A stretch of 64,000 bases of DNA from an uncultured Eubacteriales bacterium. GTDB lineage: Bacteria; Bacillota; Clostridia; Oscillospirales; Oscillospiraceae. This document shows, piece by piece, positions 8,370-16,081 of this stretch. The notes below the pieces were generated by a model, which made no database searches, was not told the DNA's origin, and worked only from the letters and a program-made list of their open reading frames with translations. A program made the position numbers and the translations under genes. Location: positions 1 to 64,000 of the forward strand of contig CASDSM010000032.1 in NCBI GenBank assembly GCA_949283375.1, in the 5' to 3' direction. The stretch's first letter is position 1, and each line of letters opens with the position of its first letter.

Positions 8370-10163
8370 CTGTTTGGTCCTCCTTTTGCGCTCGGGCTTG
8401 ATGCCCTTGAAATCATTTACTCGCTTTCTTGCCATCTCGATGTAGAACGATTTGTCCACATCGGAAATGCTGAGTTGGTTGTCGTTGTCGATGATGCAGT
8501 GTTCCGGGAGCATTTCGATTTTCGCTGTGGAATCGTCCTCGGCTTTCACCTTGAACAGCTTCCCGTACCGCTCGTCTCGGGTGGCGTATACCCGATTCAC
8601 TTTCTGCACAGGCTCTTTCACTCCATCGACCATGTGATAGGCTTCACGGTATTTTGCACCAGCTTTGGCAATGATCTGGAACTGGAGAATGTGATCGCAC
8701 TCATTGATTGTGTCCTCTACTGGAGTGCCGTTCACGAAATACTCTCTCAGCGCTACGGCCACAATACAGCAGGAATTATTGATCTTGAACGCTCCTGCGG
8801 TGGAGATGCCTTTCACGAGATAGCCGCCCTTGGCTTTGGATTTGCCTCCAGCCTGGACCTCAACGTAATTGTTCACGTCCTTCTGGGCCAGCTTGACTAC
8901 GGAATCCTCTTCAAGCTCAAAGCCCGTCCGGGATTGCCACTCGTTGCAAATCGCATCCACTTCGGGTAGCTGCTCTCTATCACATTCCAGCATGATTCCG
9001 TCTGTGTTGAGCTGGACTATTTTCAGCCCCGGAATATCTGCGTAGAGGTGCTGTGCCAGTTCCAGAAGGAAAAGCTGTCCGGTGATACATACCGACCGCC
9101 CCATGAGCGGGTCGTAGAGGTCGTTGTACTTATTGAGCAATGCCCCGTAGGTGGTGTTCACAACCAGCTTGAGCGCGTTGGCGGTGGCTTTGTCGCCGTT
9201 CGCCTTGGCTTTCATTCTGGTCTCGAGGACATTCTCAAAGACTTCTGCCGACGGGATGTTCCGGGAAGTGTATCCGCACAACGTCATGAGGTGGGGGTAG
9301 TAGCTCGCCACATCCTTGTTGCGGATCACCCTGTCCGCCGTCTCCTCGAAGAAGTAATTCGGGATAGCTGCGTGAATACCTCCATATCCGACAACCCCGG
9401 GGCACTCACCGATCTTGAATTCCAACTTACCGCTGAACAACTCCTTGTCGGAAATCGACGAGTCGTGCATCCTATCGAAGAACTCGAACACCTCCGGCGG
9501 TATATACTCACGCTTGAGGTTTGCCGGGTACACATATTCCCGTTCATCGTCATGCGGTTTCTTGCTGGCTTTCAGCATGGCCGCTGTCAGCTTGGCATTG
9601 GTCATACCCATAGCTTTTGCGTCAGGGAGACCAGCCAGCCGCCCGATATGCACCTTGTTCCTGAGATAGTCCCGGCGAACGTCGATCAGATGCTCAGTGG
9701 TGTCCACATCATATTTGCAGTAGAACTCAGTCTCCCGGCGCTCCGCCTCAGTGAGGGGGCGGTCAATGTCGAACGGGACGGTGCTTTCCTTGACGGATAA
9801 TCCGAGGTGTCCTTCGATAGCTTTCAGAGATAATCCCATCTGCATATCGTCCTTGATGTCCACATTGCTGAAAGCAAAGTAGAAATCCTTGAGCATTGGA
9901 CATTCCCAGCCTTGTCCGCCGCCGATGATGAAATCGTTCACCTGCTTAACCTCTTGTGGCGTAAAACCAGCAGCAATGGCTCGTATGATGTGACAATCGT
10001 AATGTTTGGAGTTAAATCCAACATAGATAGCATCATCACTCATGCACTCTTTCAGAGCTTCGTTGTCGTTCCAGACACAGGTGTAAATTCCTGTTTCCTT
10101 ATCCTTGAACGTCACAAGCCAGTCGTGAGCGAACACCTCGCAGTCATAAGTGATAAGTCTCAA
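7659..10163 (-). CDS. Family B DNA polymerase continuing in frame into ERF
   Basis: From a TTG start at 10163 (GGAGG site seven bases upstream, TTGA overlap with the helicase stop) the frame stays open for 834 codons. Residues 1-598 form a family B polymerase: Exo I YDCE (7-9), Exo II FNSKHYD (51-56), Exo III YCKYD (148-152), motif A DVASYYPHL (284-292), motif B KLVVNTTYG (332-340) and motif C NTDG (386-389, a variant of DTDS). Residues 599-834 are the ERF protein. No stop separates them. An ATG reading from 10217 would overlap the helicase gene and lacks a ribosome site. Whether the fusion is made or the polymerase stop was lost by mutation is open. Confidence 0.82.
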   Translation of the reverse strand: MRLITYDCEVFAHDWLVTFKDKETGIYTCVWNDNEALKECMSDDAIYVGFNSKHYDCHIIRAIAAGFTPQEVKQVNDFIIGGGQGWECPMLKDFYFAFSNVDIKDDMQMGLSLKAIEGHLGLSVKESTVPFDIDRPLTEAERRETEFYCKYDVDTTEHLIDVRRDYLRNKVHIGRLAGLPDAKAMGMTNAKLTAAMLKASKKPHDDEREYVYPANLKREYIPPEVFEFFDRMHDSSISDKELFSGKLEFKIGECPGVVGYGGIHAAIPNYFFEETADRVIRNKDVASYYPHLMTLCGYTSRNIPSAEVFENVLETRMKAKANGDKATANALKLVVNTTYGALLNKYNDLYDPLMGRSVCITGQLFLLELAQHLYADIPGLKIVQLNTDGIMLECDREQLPEVDAICNEWQSRTGFELEEDSVVKLAQKDVNNYVEVQAGGKSKAKGGYLVKGISTAGAFKINNSCCIVAVALREYFVNGTPVEDTINECDHILQFQIIAKAGAKYREAYHMVDGVKEPVQKVNRVYATRDERYGKLFKVKAEDDSTAKIEMLPEHCIIDNDNQLSISDVDKSFYIEMARKRVNDFKGIKPERKRRTKQMAATTKTEKPNVYQRLLMARAKFLEADVQKTGKNMHLSFKYFELDDIVPSAIRIFSEVGLIPIVTFTTDVATMNIINTDNPEECIAFVAPFNQIAPIISNTGKQATNEMQALGSSITYMRRYLYMMALDICESDSIDANIGKGETAAPAPAKKSALVTPKKREEVKEGLTAPEGKATPLQIKGLKAILKKLRAADPGKEEMISKIAVETKGFTEISKTDCEKLIERITKMLEGSAE

Positions 10164-11563
10164 TTCTTCGCCTCCTCGCTCACAAAATAGCACCCATTTT
10201 TCCGATAGGTCGTACACCGCTTCTTATAAGACCTGACCGTATAGCCCATATCGTCCACGAAGTCATAGGCTATCGGGTCTGCCTTGCCGGGGAAGGTACG
10301 GGCAATCCGCCCGATGCTCTGCGTCACCACGGCGTAGTCCTGCTGCGGAGTGGTGAGAAACAGGCGCTCCAGACAGGGAATGTCCAGCCCCTCCTTGGCG
10401 AGAGAGTAGGTGGCGAAGAGATACTTCTTCCTGCCGCTCCTCATGTCCTCAAGAGCTTTCTCCCGCTCCGCCTTGCCCTTCTTTGAGGTCATTTTCCCGC
10501 TTATCATGACCGCCTTTTTGCGCATTTCCGCCGGAAGCGTGGCAATGAGCCGTTCCAGGTGCTCCAGCCGGTCAGATAGGACGAGACAAGAGTGGTCGCT
10601 CTCTGAGACAATCCACGAGGAGATGTAGTGCAGTCTCCGGAAATCATTGCACAGGTAGGAGATCAGCTTGGCGTAGTTCAATGTACCGTCGGTGTTCAGG
10701 CACTCCCGGCTGATTTGGATACCGGTGTTGAGGGGATGGATACCGACACGCATGATCTTGTCCGCTACCGCCTCGTCCGGTACACGGTAGGCAATCTCTC
10801 CAACCAGGGCGTATGTCGCTCGAATCATCCCGTCCGCCCGGTGTACTGTAGCGGAGAGGCCGTACTTGTGTCTCGCAGAGAGGCTGTTGAGCACTTTCTG
10901 GTACTGGGTGACTGCGGTGGGACTGCCGCTGACCCGGTGTACCTCGTCCGTGATAATGCAGTCCCAGTAATCCCGGTACTGAGCCAAATCCAGCTTGCTC
11001 ATGGTCTGTATCGTGGCGAAGGTGATACCCTTGCCGAGATGGACCTTTCCCTCCGTGATCGTGCCGGTGAGGCTCTTGCTCATGTACATCTCAGCCCGTT
11101 CTTTGCTCTGCTTGATGAGGTCGAGTGTGTGGCAGAGCCAGAGTGTACGCCGTCCCAGCCGTGCCGCCAGTGCAATGCCCATCTGGGTCTTGCCGCTACC
11201 GGCGGCGCTTTGCAGGATGCCGTACTTTGCGGCGACCATTGCCTGTACAGCGGTCTCCTGGTAATCGTAGAGCGGCACATCGGCACGGAAGTCAACCTTC
11301 ACCGGCTCCGTAAAACCGCTCTCGAATACTGCATCGTTTGAAATGTCCGCCGGGATAGAGCGGAGGGTTCCGAACGGCAACACCAGCTCGCCGCCTCTCA
11401 TCTCATACAGGCACAGCACCTTCGGCGTGTCGCCCAGCCACAGGCCCATCCGGGTTTTCTTGGCGTATTCCGGGTTGGGAACGGTGAGATTCCGCTTACA
11501 CCACATCATCAGCTCTTGGGTGGGGTCGCTCACGACCAGCGTGCTTGCGACCTTTACCACCAT
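10160..11563 (-). CDS. SF2 DNA helicase, phage
   Basis: The 467 aa protein has all main superfamily 2 motifs: Walker A SAAGSGKT (about 119-126), DEVH (206-209), SAT (about 237) and the C-terminal ATYSLAKEGLDIP and QSIGRIART motifs. The N-terminal 95 residues are a separate domain before the Q-like segment VPLYDYQ. It is the type of helicase that accompanies phage replication modules, acting on branched DNA. Its stop TGA overlaps the TTG start of the polymerase gene. Confidence 0.88.
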   Translation of the reverse strand: MVVKVASTLVVSDPTQELMMWCKRNLTVPNPEYAKKTRMGLWLGDTPKVLCLYEMRGGELVLPFGTLRSIPADISNDAVFESGFTEPVKVDFRADVPLYDYQETAVQAMVAAKYGILQSAAGSGKTQMGIALAARLGRRTLWLCHTLDLIKQSKERAEMYMSKSLTGTITEGKVHLGKGITFATIQTMSKLDLAQYRDYWDCIITDEVHRVSGSPTAVTQYQKVLNSLSARHKYGLSATVHRADGMIRATYALVGEIAYRVPDEAVADKIMRVGIHPLNTGIQISRECLNTDGTLNYAKLISYLCNDFRRLHYISSWIVSESDHSCLVLSDRLEHLERLIATLPAEMRKKAVMISGKMTSKKGKAEREKALEDMRSGRKKYLFATYSLAKEGLDIPCLERLFLTTPQQDYAVVTQSIGRIARTFPGKADPIAYDFVDDMGYTVRSYKKRCTTYRKNGCYFVSEEAKN

Positions 11564-11940
11564 CTCAGATGCACCCCGATGCGAGAAATCATTTCAAGGT
11601 TCAGGGACCCGCGCTTGGCTTTTATCAGAGCGTGGTACGGAACCATGTAGATACCCTGACTTGTTTTCAGTGCGAGCCAGGTCGTGGCGTACCCGTTGCC
11701 ACATTCTGTCCAGAGCTTCATTGCGGAGCGCTGATTCTCCTCAATCCGGGAGAGCTGAAAAGTGTCGTTGTGACACACCTTGCAGTCAATCAGATGGGCC
11801 GTACCGTTCCGCACGGCGATCACGTCCGCGGGTTGCCCCTCCGCCTTTTGGGCCATGTTATGTACCCAGAAGCCCTTGTCAAAGAGGGCTTGGCAGAACT
11901 CCTGCTCGAAGGAGTTCCCGAGGCGCTTGTTAGAGACCAT
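11554..11940 (-). CDS. Phage nuclease, RecU / VRR-NUC-like Holliday resolvase
   Basis: The 128 aa product shows the restriction-endonuclease-like pattern PADVIAV (D39) ... LIDCKVC (D52, K54) after an N-terminal helix (GNSFEQEFCQALFDKGFWV). This is the arrangement of RecU and VRR-NUC type resolvases that cut branched DNA made during replication and recombination. I start it at ATG 11940 (MVSNKRLGN), 11 bases inside the upstream gene. Assignment to RecU rather than another small nuclease is not certain. Confidence 0.75.
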   Translation of the reverse strand: MVSNKRLGNSFEQEFCQALFDKGFWVHNMAQKAEGQPADVIAVRNGTAHLIDCKVCHNDTFQLSRIEENQRSAMKLWTECGNGYATTWLALKTSQGIYMVPYHALIKAKRGSLNLEMISRIGVHLRWW

Positions 11941-12148
11941 TGATTTCCAGCACCTCCTCGATCTCATCGGCGAGAGCCTTGTCATTGACATATCGGATAA
12001 GATCCCGAATGCAGTTGGAAAGCTGATCGACCTGGTTCCTGTAGTACCGGCGAGCGTCGTCTCCCATGTACCGCTCCACCAGGTCTTCAAAGTCCTTCGG
12101 CTCGGAGACGAACCTCACCCGATCAGCCATTCTCAGAATTTCCGGCAT
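11930..12148 (-). CDS. Hypothetical phage protein, 72 aa
   Basis: A short acidic, helical protein (MPEILRMADRVRFVSEPKDFEDL ... EEVLEINGL). It overlaps the transglycosylase gene upstream by 26 bases and the nuclease gene downstream by 11, a packing typical of this operon. No family recognised. Confidence 0.6.
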   Translation of the reverse strand: MPEILRMADRVRFVSEPKDFEDLVERYMGDDARRYYRNQVDQLSNCIRDLIRYVNDKALADEIEEVLEINGL

Positions 12149-12779
12149 TTTCTACTACCTCCTCGTAATGGGAGGCGAGAGACAGAACGTTCTCCGAATA
12201 GGAAGTAGATTCGCTCCCGCTCTCCCATGCCTGCCGTGCTCCATACTCGCCCATGTGATAGGCCATCAGGGCGTGATTGTAATCGTCGTACTTCTCGATG
12301 TACGTTGCGATCATCTTTGTCCCACCGTAGATGTTCTGATACGGGTCGAGCATATCGGTCAGCCCGTACTCCTCGGCCAGCCATGCGTGGTTGACCTCAT
12401 TGATCTGCATCAGGCCGTAATCATCGGTGGGGCTTACGGCGTCCGGGTCAAACCGGCTCTCGGCGTCGATGATTGCCAGCACCAGAGGCATTGGCACATC
12501 CTCGGCCTCACACACCTCATAGATGTACTCCTGTAGCTCGTGGGACAGAGGAACGTCGTAGTAATAGACCGTATCTGTCACCTCCTGAGAGACCGTATCC
12601 GTCCCAGACGAGACTTCGACGGTCCTCGTCACCACCCGGACCTGCGGGGGAGTGACCAGACGGCCTACGATCATTCCTGCTGCAAAAACCGAAGCGAGGA
12701 AGATGAAAATCCTCCCGTACACCTTGATAGCCAACCAGGTACGGCTATTTTTTTTTCTTCTCTGTGTTGTTCTGACCAT
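12123..12779 (-). CDS. Membrane-anchored lytic transglycosylase (SLT)
   Basis: The 218 aa protein has a basic start (MVRTTQRRKKNSR), one membrane segment at about residues 22-41, a linker, and an SLT domain with catalytic Glu in DAESRF (E107), then YGLMQIN (121-127) and AYHMGE. It would cleave peptidoglycan outside the membrane. ATG 12779 has a GGGAGG site ten bases upstream; a longer reading to 12800 lacks one. A wall hydrolase in the early operon, far from lysis genes, is unusual; it may help DNA entry or the element's transfer, which is speculation. Confidence 0.82.
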   Translation of the reverse strand: MVRTTQRRKKNSRTWLAIKVYGRIFIFLASVFAAGMIVGRLVTPPQVRVVTRTVEVSSGTDTVSQEVTDTVYYYDVPLSHELQEYIYEVCEAEDVPMPLVLAIIDAESRFDPDAVSPTDDYGLMQINEVNHAWLAEEYGLTDMLDPYQNIYGGTKMIATYIEKYDDYNHALMAYHMGEYGARQAWESGSESTSYSENVLSLASHYEEVVENAGNSENG

Positions 12780-12993
12780 TTTTGAGATACCTCCCGGCAT
12801 CCTCCCGCTCCTGGAGAATTTTCTCGCACTCTGCGAGGATTCTCCTTGCCTTGGAAGTGATGATCATACCACGGAGGACGCTTGACATCATCGACGGCTG
12901 CACATTGCAGCCTCTCTTTCGCAGCTCCAGAATCATCTCCACCTGAGAGACGTGGAGTTCCTGCATCCTGGACTTCACATTCAGGTATTCCAT
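12745..12993 (-). CDS. Small phage DNA-binding protein (HTH), 82 aa
   Basis: An 82 aa protein starting MEYLNVKSRMQELHVSQVEM. The segment QVEMILELRKRGCNVQPSMMSSVLRG looks like a Cro/C1 type helix-turn-helix adapted as in a widespread family of small prophage regulators. It ends in a lysine run. ATG 12993 has an AAAGG site upstream; the reading from 13068 crosses the intergenic space and has none. Probably a regulator of the early operon. Confidence 0.65.
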   Translation of the reverse strand: MEYLNVKSRMQELHVSQVEMILELRKRGCNVQPSMMSSVLRGMIITSKARRILAECEKILQEREDAGRYLKNGQNNTEKKKK

Positions 12994-13095
12994 TTTGACT
13001 TGCCTTTCTGCTATCACCGTGTTAAAATACAAGGTGACAGGATTTTGGTAGTTTCTTGTCCGCCTCACCCGTTTCGCTCACGGGTGGGGCATTTT

Positions 13096-13323
13096 TCATA
13101 CCCGGACATTGTAATCCGGGTCGCCCCGCATCCAGCGGATGAGGCCGATCCGGGAAATCTTGACCCGGTTTCCGACCACACAGGTGGGGATGGAAAACCG
13201 CTTGGCGTCCCTCCGAACCTGCTCCCGGATGGACTGAGCGTTGGTGCCCAGCACCTTGGCGGCAATCTCTGGGCCGACGTAGTTCTCCTGCATTGCCTCC
13301 AGGTCGGAGATCGTGATGTTCAT
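13096..13323 (-). CDS. Excisionase-like / MerR-type HTH protein, 75 aa
   Basis: The 75 aa product (MNITISDLEAMQENYVGPEIAAKVLG...) carries a winged-helix pattern of the excisionase type: GPEIAAKVLGTNAQSIREQVRRDAKRFSIP followed by a wing with VGNRVKISR. ATG 13323 has AGGAGG six bases upstream. It lies directly after the Cro-like gene and is a candidate for the directionality factor of the integrase at 14744-15883, or a regulator. Confidence 0.65.
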   Translation of the reverse strand: MNITISDLEAMQENYVGPEIAAKVLGTNAQSIREQVRRDAKRFSIPTCVVGNRVKISRIGLIRWMRGDPDYNVRV

Positions 13324-13341
13324 GTGCTCACCTCCTAGGGG

Positions 13342-13539
13342 TTAGTTTTCGCCCTTGCGCTGGATAATGTTTCGGACAGCCTCTTCCATTCGCTGCTCGA
13401 TTCCGGGCGGATTGCGTTTCCCGTTCAGAATCATGGAGATGTACGATTTGGTGACACCCAGCTCCTCACCCAGATCGTCATAGGTAACACCTTTGTTGTG
13501 CATTTCCCCAATCAACTTCCCGGTCCAAGATGCAGGCAT
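13342..13539 (-). CDS. Cro-like XRE repressor, 65 aa
   Basis: A 65 aa helix-turn-helix protein with the XRE pattern TYDDLGEELGVTKSYISMILNGKRNP. It is the first gene of the leftward early operon, opposite the CI-like gene at 13771, which is the Cro position. A GGAGG site precedes ATG 13539. It probably binds the operators in 13560-13770 and turns down the repressor. Confidence 0.82.
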   Translation of the reverse strand: MPASWTGKLIGEMHNKGVTYDDLGEELGVTKSYISMILNGKRNPPGIEQRMEEAVRNIIQRKGEN

Positions 13540-13770
13540 TGAAAAACCTCCTTCCGCTTAAAATTGCAGTTGCAAAAGTTAACAGGTTGTGCTATCATGG
13601 ATTTGGGATAGATGATAGCAGTAGACACGGGAGGTTTCCTCCGGGGTCTGGTATTTTGTTTACTTTCTCAACTACAAGTGGCATTATACCCTTAACTCTG
13701 TTAACTGTCAACTGCTACAGTGAACTTTCTGAACTTTCAGCGAAGTATACAAAGTTAAGGGGGTCAGTTT
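13540..13770. promoter_or_regulatory. Lysogeny control region with divergent promoters
   Basis: A consensus leftward promoter is visible: -35 TTGACA at 13711-13706 and -10 TATAAT at 13688-13683, 17 bases apart, giving a leader of about 137 bases before the Cro-like ATG. A rightward candidate is TTGCAA (13570-13575), 17 bases, TATCAT (13593-13598), far from the repressor start. GTTAA or its complement recurs at 13578, 13692, 13701 and 13754, partly inside the leftward promoter spacer, and GAACTTTCT/GAACTTTCA repeats lie at 13722-13740; these are likely operators. A GC-rich hairpin (GGAGGTTTCCTCC) lies near 13640. Confidence 0.7.
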
Positions 13771-14133
13771 GTGTTTTATGACAAATACGTCGCCTTGTGT
13801 GCGAAAAAGGGAATTACTCCGAGCGCTGCGGCTGTGGAAATTGGAATCAACAAAGCTGCCGTGAGTAATTGGAAATCCAGAAAGAACAACCCATCTGATG
13901 TAACCAAACGGAAGATCGCAGACTATTTCGGTGTGCCCGTGTCGGAATTAGACGAAGAAACGCCCACCCCGGAGGGTGAGCGCAAGGTGAGTGACGATGA
14001 TATTAAGTTTGCCCTCTTCGGCGGAGAGGGTGAAATCACAGACGCTATGTACGAGGAGGTCAAACGCTTCGCCCTGATGGTCAAGTTGCGAGAGGAGGCG
14101 GAGCGGAAACGAGGTACTGATGGAGACGGCTGA
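13771..14133 (+). CDS. CI-like XRE phage repressor, 120 aa
   Basis: The protein starts at GTG 13771 with an AAGGGGG site upstream. Residues 5-60 form an XRE helix-turn-helix (AAAVEIGINKAAVSNWKSRKNNPSD). The rest is a charged helical tail without a peptidase domain, so it is not a self-cleaving repressor. With the ImmA-type protease gene that overlaps its end, it forms an ImmR/ImmA-like pair in which the protease destroys the repressor when the element is induced. Confidence 0.85.
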   Translation: MFYDKYVALCAKKGITPSAAAVEIGINKAAVSNWKSRKNNPSDVTKRKIADYFGVPVSELDEETPTPEGERKVSDDDIKFALFGGEGEITDAMYEEVKRFALMVKLREEAERKRGTDGDG

Positions 14134-14551
14134 ACTCTTACAGGTAGCACAGGACGCAGAGATTCCAGTAATGTATCTGGGTATACCAGAGAACGGCTCA
14201 ATGTGTATCCAGACAGACAATCAGAGATGCTACATAGGTATGGATTATAGTGTGCTTGAGAACGAAGCAGACAGGCGGGTGCATCTGGCCCATGAACTGG
14301 GGCACTGTATCACCGGCTCATTTTATAACCGCTGGGCCGTTGCAGACGTTCGGAAGAAGCACGAGAACAAGGCTGATAAATGGGCCATCGAAAAGATCAT
14401 CCCCCGGGAGAAATTCTATCAGGCAATAGACGCCGGGTACAAAGATGCCTGGGCGCTGGCAGAACATTTCAATGTCACCTTGGAATTTATGAAAAAGGCT
14501 ATGTGCTGGTATGAGCACGGAAATTTGGCTTATGAGTATTATTGTGACTGA
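14120..14551 (+). CDS. ImmA/IrrE-type metalloprotease, anti-repressor
   Basis: The 143 aa product has the zinc peptidase motif LAHELGHCI (HExxH, about residues 55-63) and a downstream ENKADKWAIEKIIP segment that supplies the third ligand, as in ImmA of ICEBs1 and IrrE. Its gene overlaps the repressor gene by 14 bases. By analogy it should cleave the CI-like repressor and trigger induction. Confidence 0.88.
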   Translation: METAELLQVAQDAEIPVMYLGIPENGSMCIQTDNQRCYIGMDYSVLENEADRRVHLAHELGHCITGSFYNRWAVADVRKKHENKADKWAIEKIIPREKFYQAIDAGYKDAWALAEHFNVTLEFMKKAMCWYEHGNLAYEYYCD

Positions 14552-14620
14552 ATCAGCAAACAAAATCTGACAAAACCAAACGAGTTATTAAACCAATTAT
14601 CAAACCAGATCAAACCAAAA

Positions 14621-14656
14621 TAAAAAGCCCGCCCGGTGTTGCAGCACCGAACGGGC
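14621..14656 (-). terminator. Leftward-facing intrinsic terminator
   Basis: The stem pairs GCCCG (14627-14631) and CGGTG with CACCG and CGGGC (14652-14656). On the minus strand it is followed by CTTTTTATTTT, so it stops leftward transcription. No leftward gene lies to its right inside the element; it may shield the repressor and protease genes from antisense reading from the integrase or host side. Confidence 0.7.
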
Positions 14657-14743
14657 AGACACGAAACGCACAACCTACCATAGCACATCTCGCTCTATCA
14701 TTATATCATTTGGGGCCTAGGTGTGCAAGCGAAAGGAGGCCCC

Positions 14744-15883
14744 ATGAACTGTAAAAAATGCCGCTCTCCCCTGCCGGAGGGGGCCAATTTCTGCCCACAT
14801 TGCGGGGCAAAGGCCGTCTCGTCCAGAGGGACCCGGACCCGTGGCAACGGCCAGGGCACTGTGTTCCGCCGGGGGAGTACCTGGACTGCCCAGCGGGTGG
14901 TGGGCTGCCGACTGGATGAGCAGGGCCGCGCTCATAAGATCACCCGCTCCAAAGGCGGCTTCAAAACGAAGAAAGATGCCGTCAATGCGCTCCCGTCTCT
15001 CACCCCAGAAACGGCTCCAGAGCGCCGCAGGCGGCCCAAAACCCTACGGGATATATACGAGGCCTGGGAGCCAACTCACCGGGCAGGAGCCTCTACAATG
15101 GGCTGTTACCGGGCTGCCTCCAACTGGCTGGAGCCGGTTATGGGGATGCCTATGGAGGAGATTACGATAGACGACCTCCAGGAGTGTATGGACGATTGCC
15201 CCAACGGCAAGCGCACCAAACAGAATATCAAGGCCCTGGTGGGACTGCTCTACAAATACGCCATCCCCCGGAAGCTGGCGGACATTAACCTGGGGACCTA
15301 CCTTCACGTCTCCGGTGATGCCGGGGGCAAGACGCCTCTCCCAGAGGGGACCGTAGAAAAGCTGGAGGCGGCGGTGGGCACCATCCCCGGTGCTGAGGTG
15401 GTGCTGTGTCAGTGCTACTTGGGATTCCGCCCCTCCGAGCTGCTGGAGCTGGACTGCACGGACTATGACCGCACCGAACGGGCCTTCGTTGGCGGAGCCA
15501 AAACGGATGCGGGTAGGGACAGGACGGTAACAATCTCCCCAAAAATCCAGCCCATCATCGACCGGCTGACCGCCGACCGAATCGGTGGACCAGTATTTCG
15601 GGATAACAACGGGCGGAGGCTCACCCTCAAAGCCTACCGGGCGCAATTCTATCAAATTTTAGAGGCTCTGGGTGTGGACAATCCCCGGGTCACAGTTGGA
15701 GCTGTGACCCGATACACCTACACCCCACACTCCTGCCGTCATGTGTTTGCGACGCTGGTCAAGCGGGTGGAAGCTCCTGACAAGGACAAGCTGGAGCTGA
15801 TTGGGCATACCGATATTAAGATGCTACAGCACTATCAGGGGGTGAGTTTGGAGGACCTGCGGCGGATTACAGATGCTATGTAA
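14744..15883 (+). CDS. int: Tyrosine integrase with N-terminal zinc ribbon
   Basis: The 379 aa protein begins with a zinc ribbon (C3, C6, C17, C20: CKKC...CPHC), then an arm-binding AP2-like region, a core-binding domain and the catalytic domain. Catalytic residues are visible: R229 in LGFRPSE, K253, H329 and R332 in HSCRH, H355 in GHTD and Tyr364 in HYQGV. ATG 14744 has AAAGGAGG upstream. It sits next to the attachment core in the tRNA-Ala end at 15964, and should integrate and excise the prophage. Confidence 0.92.
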   Translation: MNCKKCRSPLPEGANFCPHCGAKAVSSRGTRTRGNGQGTVFRRGSTWTAQRVVGCRLDEQGRAHKITRSKGGFKTKKDAVNALPSLTPETAPERRRRPKTLRDIYEAWEPTHRAGASTMGCYRAASNWLEPVMGMPMEEITIDDLQECMDDCPNGKRTKQNIKALVGLLYKYAIPRKLADINLGTYLHVSGDAGGKTPLPEGTVEKLEAAVGTIPGAEVVLCQCYLGFRPSELLELDCTDYDRTERAFVGGAKTDAGRDRTVTISPKIQPIIDRLTADRIGGPVFRDNNGRRLTLKAYRAQFYQILEALGVDNPRVTVGAVTRYTYTPHSCRHVFATLVKRVEAPDKDKLELIGHTDIKMLQHYQGVSLEDLRRITDAM

Positions 15884-15893
15884 GGCACTGCCT

Positions 15894-15914
15894 TACTCCT
15901 AACGTACTCCTAAC
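15894..15914 (+). repeat. Tandem TACTCCTAAC repeats, possible integrase arm sites
   Basis: Two copies of TACTCCTAAC (15894-15903 and 15905-15914) are one base apart, between the integrase stop and the attachment core. Tyrosine integrases bind short direct repeats flanking the core with their N-terminal domain, so these may be arm sites. The role is inferred from place only. Confidence 0.5.
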
Positions 15915-15963
15915 ACGATGCTGGAAACCATTGATATATAAGGATTTTCCCTTGTATGGCATT

Positions 15964-16000
15964 CAAGAGGTCAGCGGTTCGATCCCGCTTATCTCCACCA
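15964..16000 (+). other. attR: Attachment core: displaced 3' end of tRNA-Ala
   Basis: The sequence from 15964 to CCA at 16000 matches the variable loop, T arm and acceptor end of clostridial and bacillar tRNA-Ala (AGGTCAGCGGTTCGATCCCG, then CTTATCTCC and ACCA). No 5' half of a tRNA precedes it; the bases upstream are element DNA. This is the mark of integration into a tRNA 3' end. The intact tRNA-Ala should lie at the other end of the element, left of the window. Naming it attR assumes the window orientation. Confidence 0.78.
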
Positions 16001-16003
16001 TCG

Positions 16004-16037
16004 AAAAGGCACTGAAACTTGGGTTTCGGTGCCTTTT
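16004..16037 (+). terminator. Terminator downstream of the tRNA-Ala end
   Basis: AAAAGGCAC and GAAAC pair with GTTTC and GTGCCTTTT around a short loop, with T residues at the end. It lies three bases after the tRNA CCA, so it is the original terminator of the host tRNA-Ala gene, now separated from the gene by the prophage. It is symmetric and could work in both directions. Confidence 0.75.
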
Positions 16038-16081
16038 CCCTTTCTTTATATCGCTTTGCGCTGCATTCTGTTCCGGTACCG

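Noticed and set aside
15964..16000. The tRNA-like end taken as part of a tmRNA gene
   Set aside because: tmRNA genes also end in TCTCCACCA and are common phage sites, but the variable loop and T arm (AGGTCAGCGGTTCGATCCCGC) match tRNA-Ala, and no tmRNA tag region precedes it.
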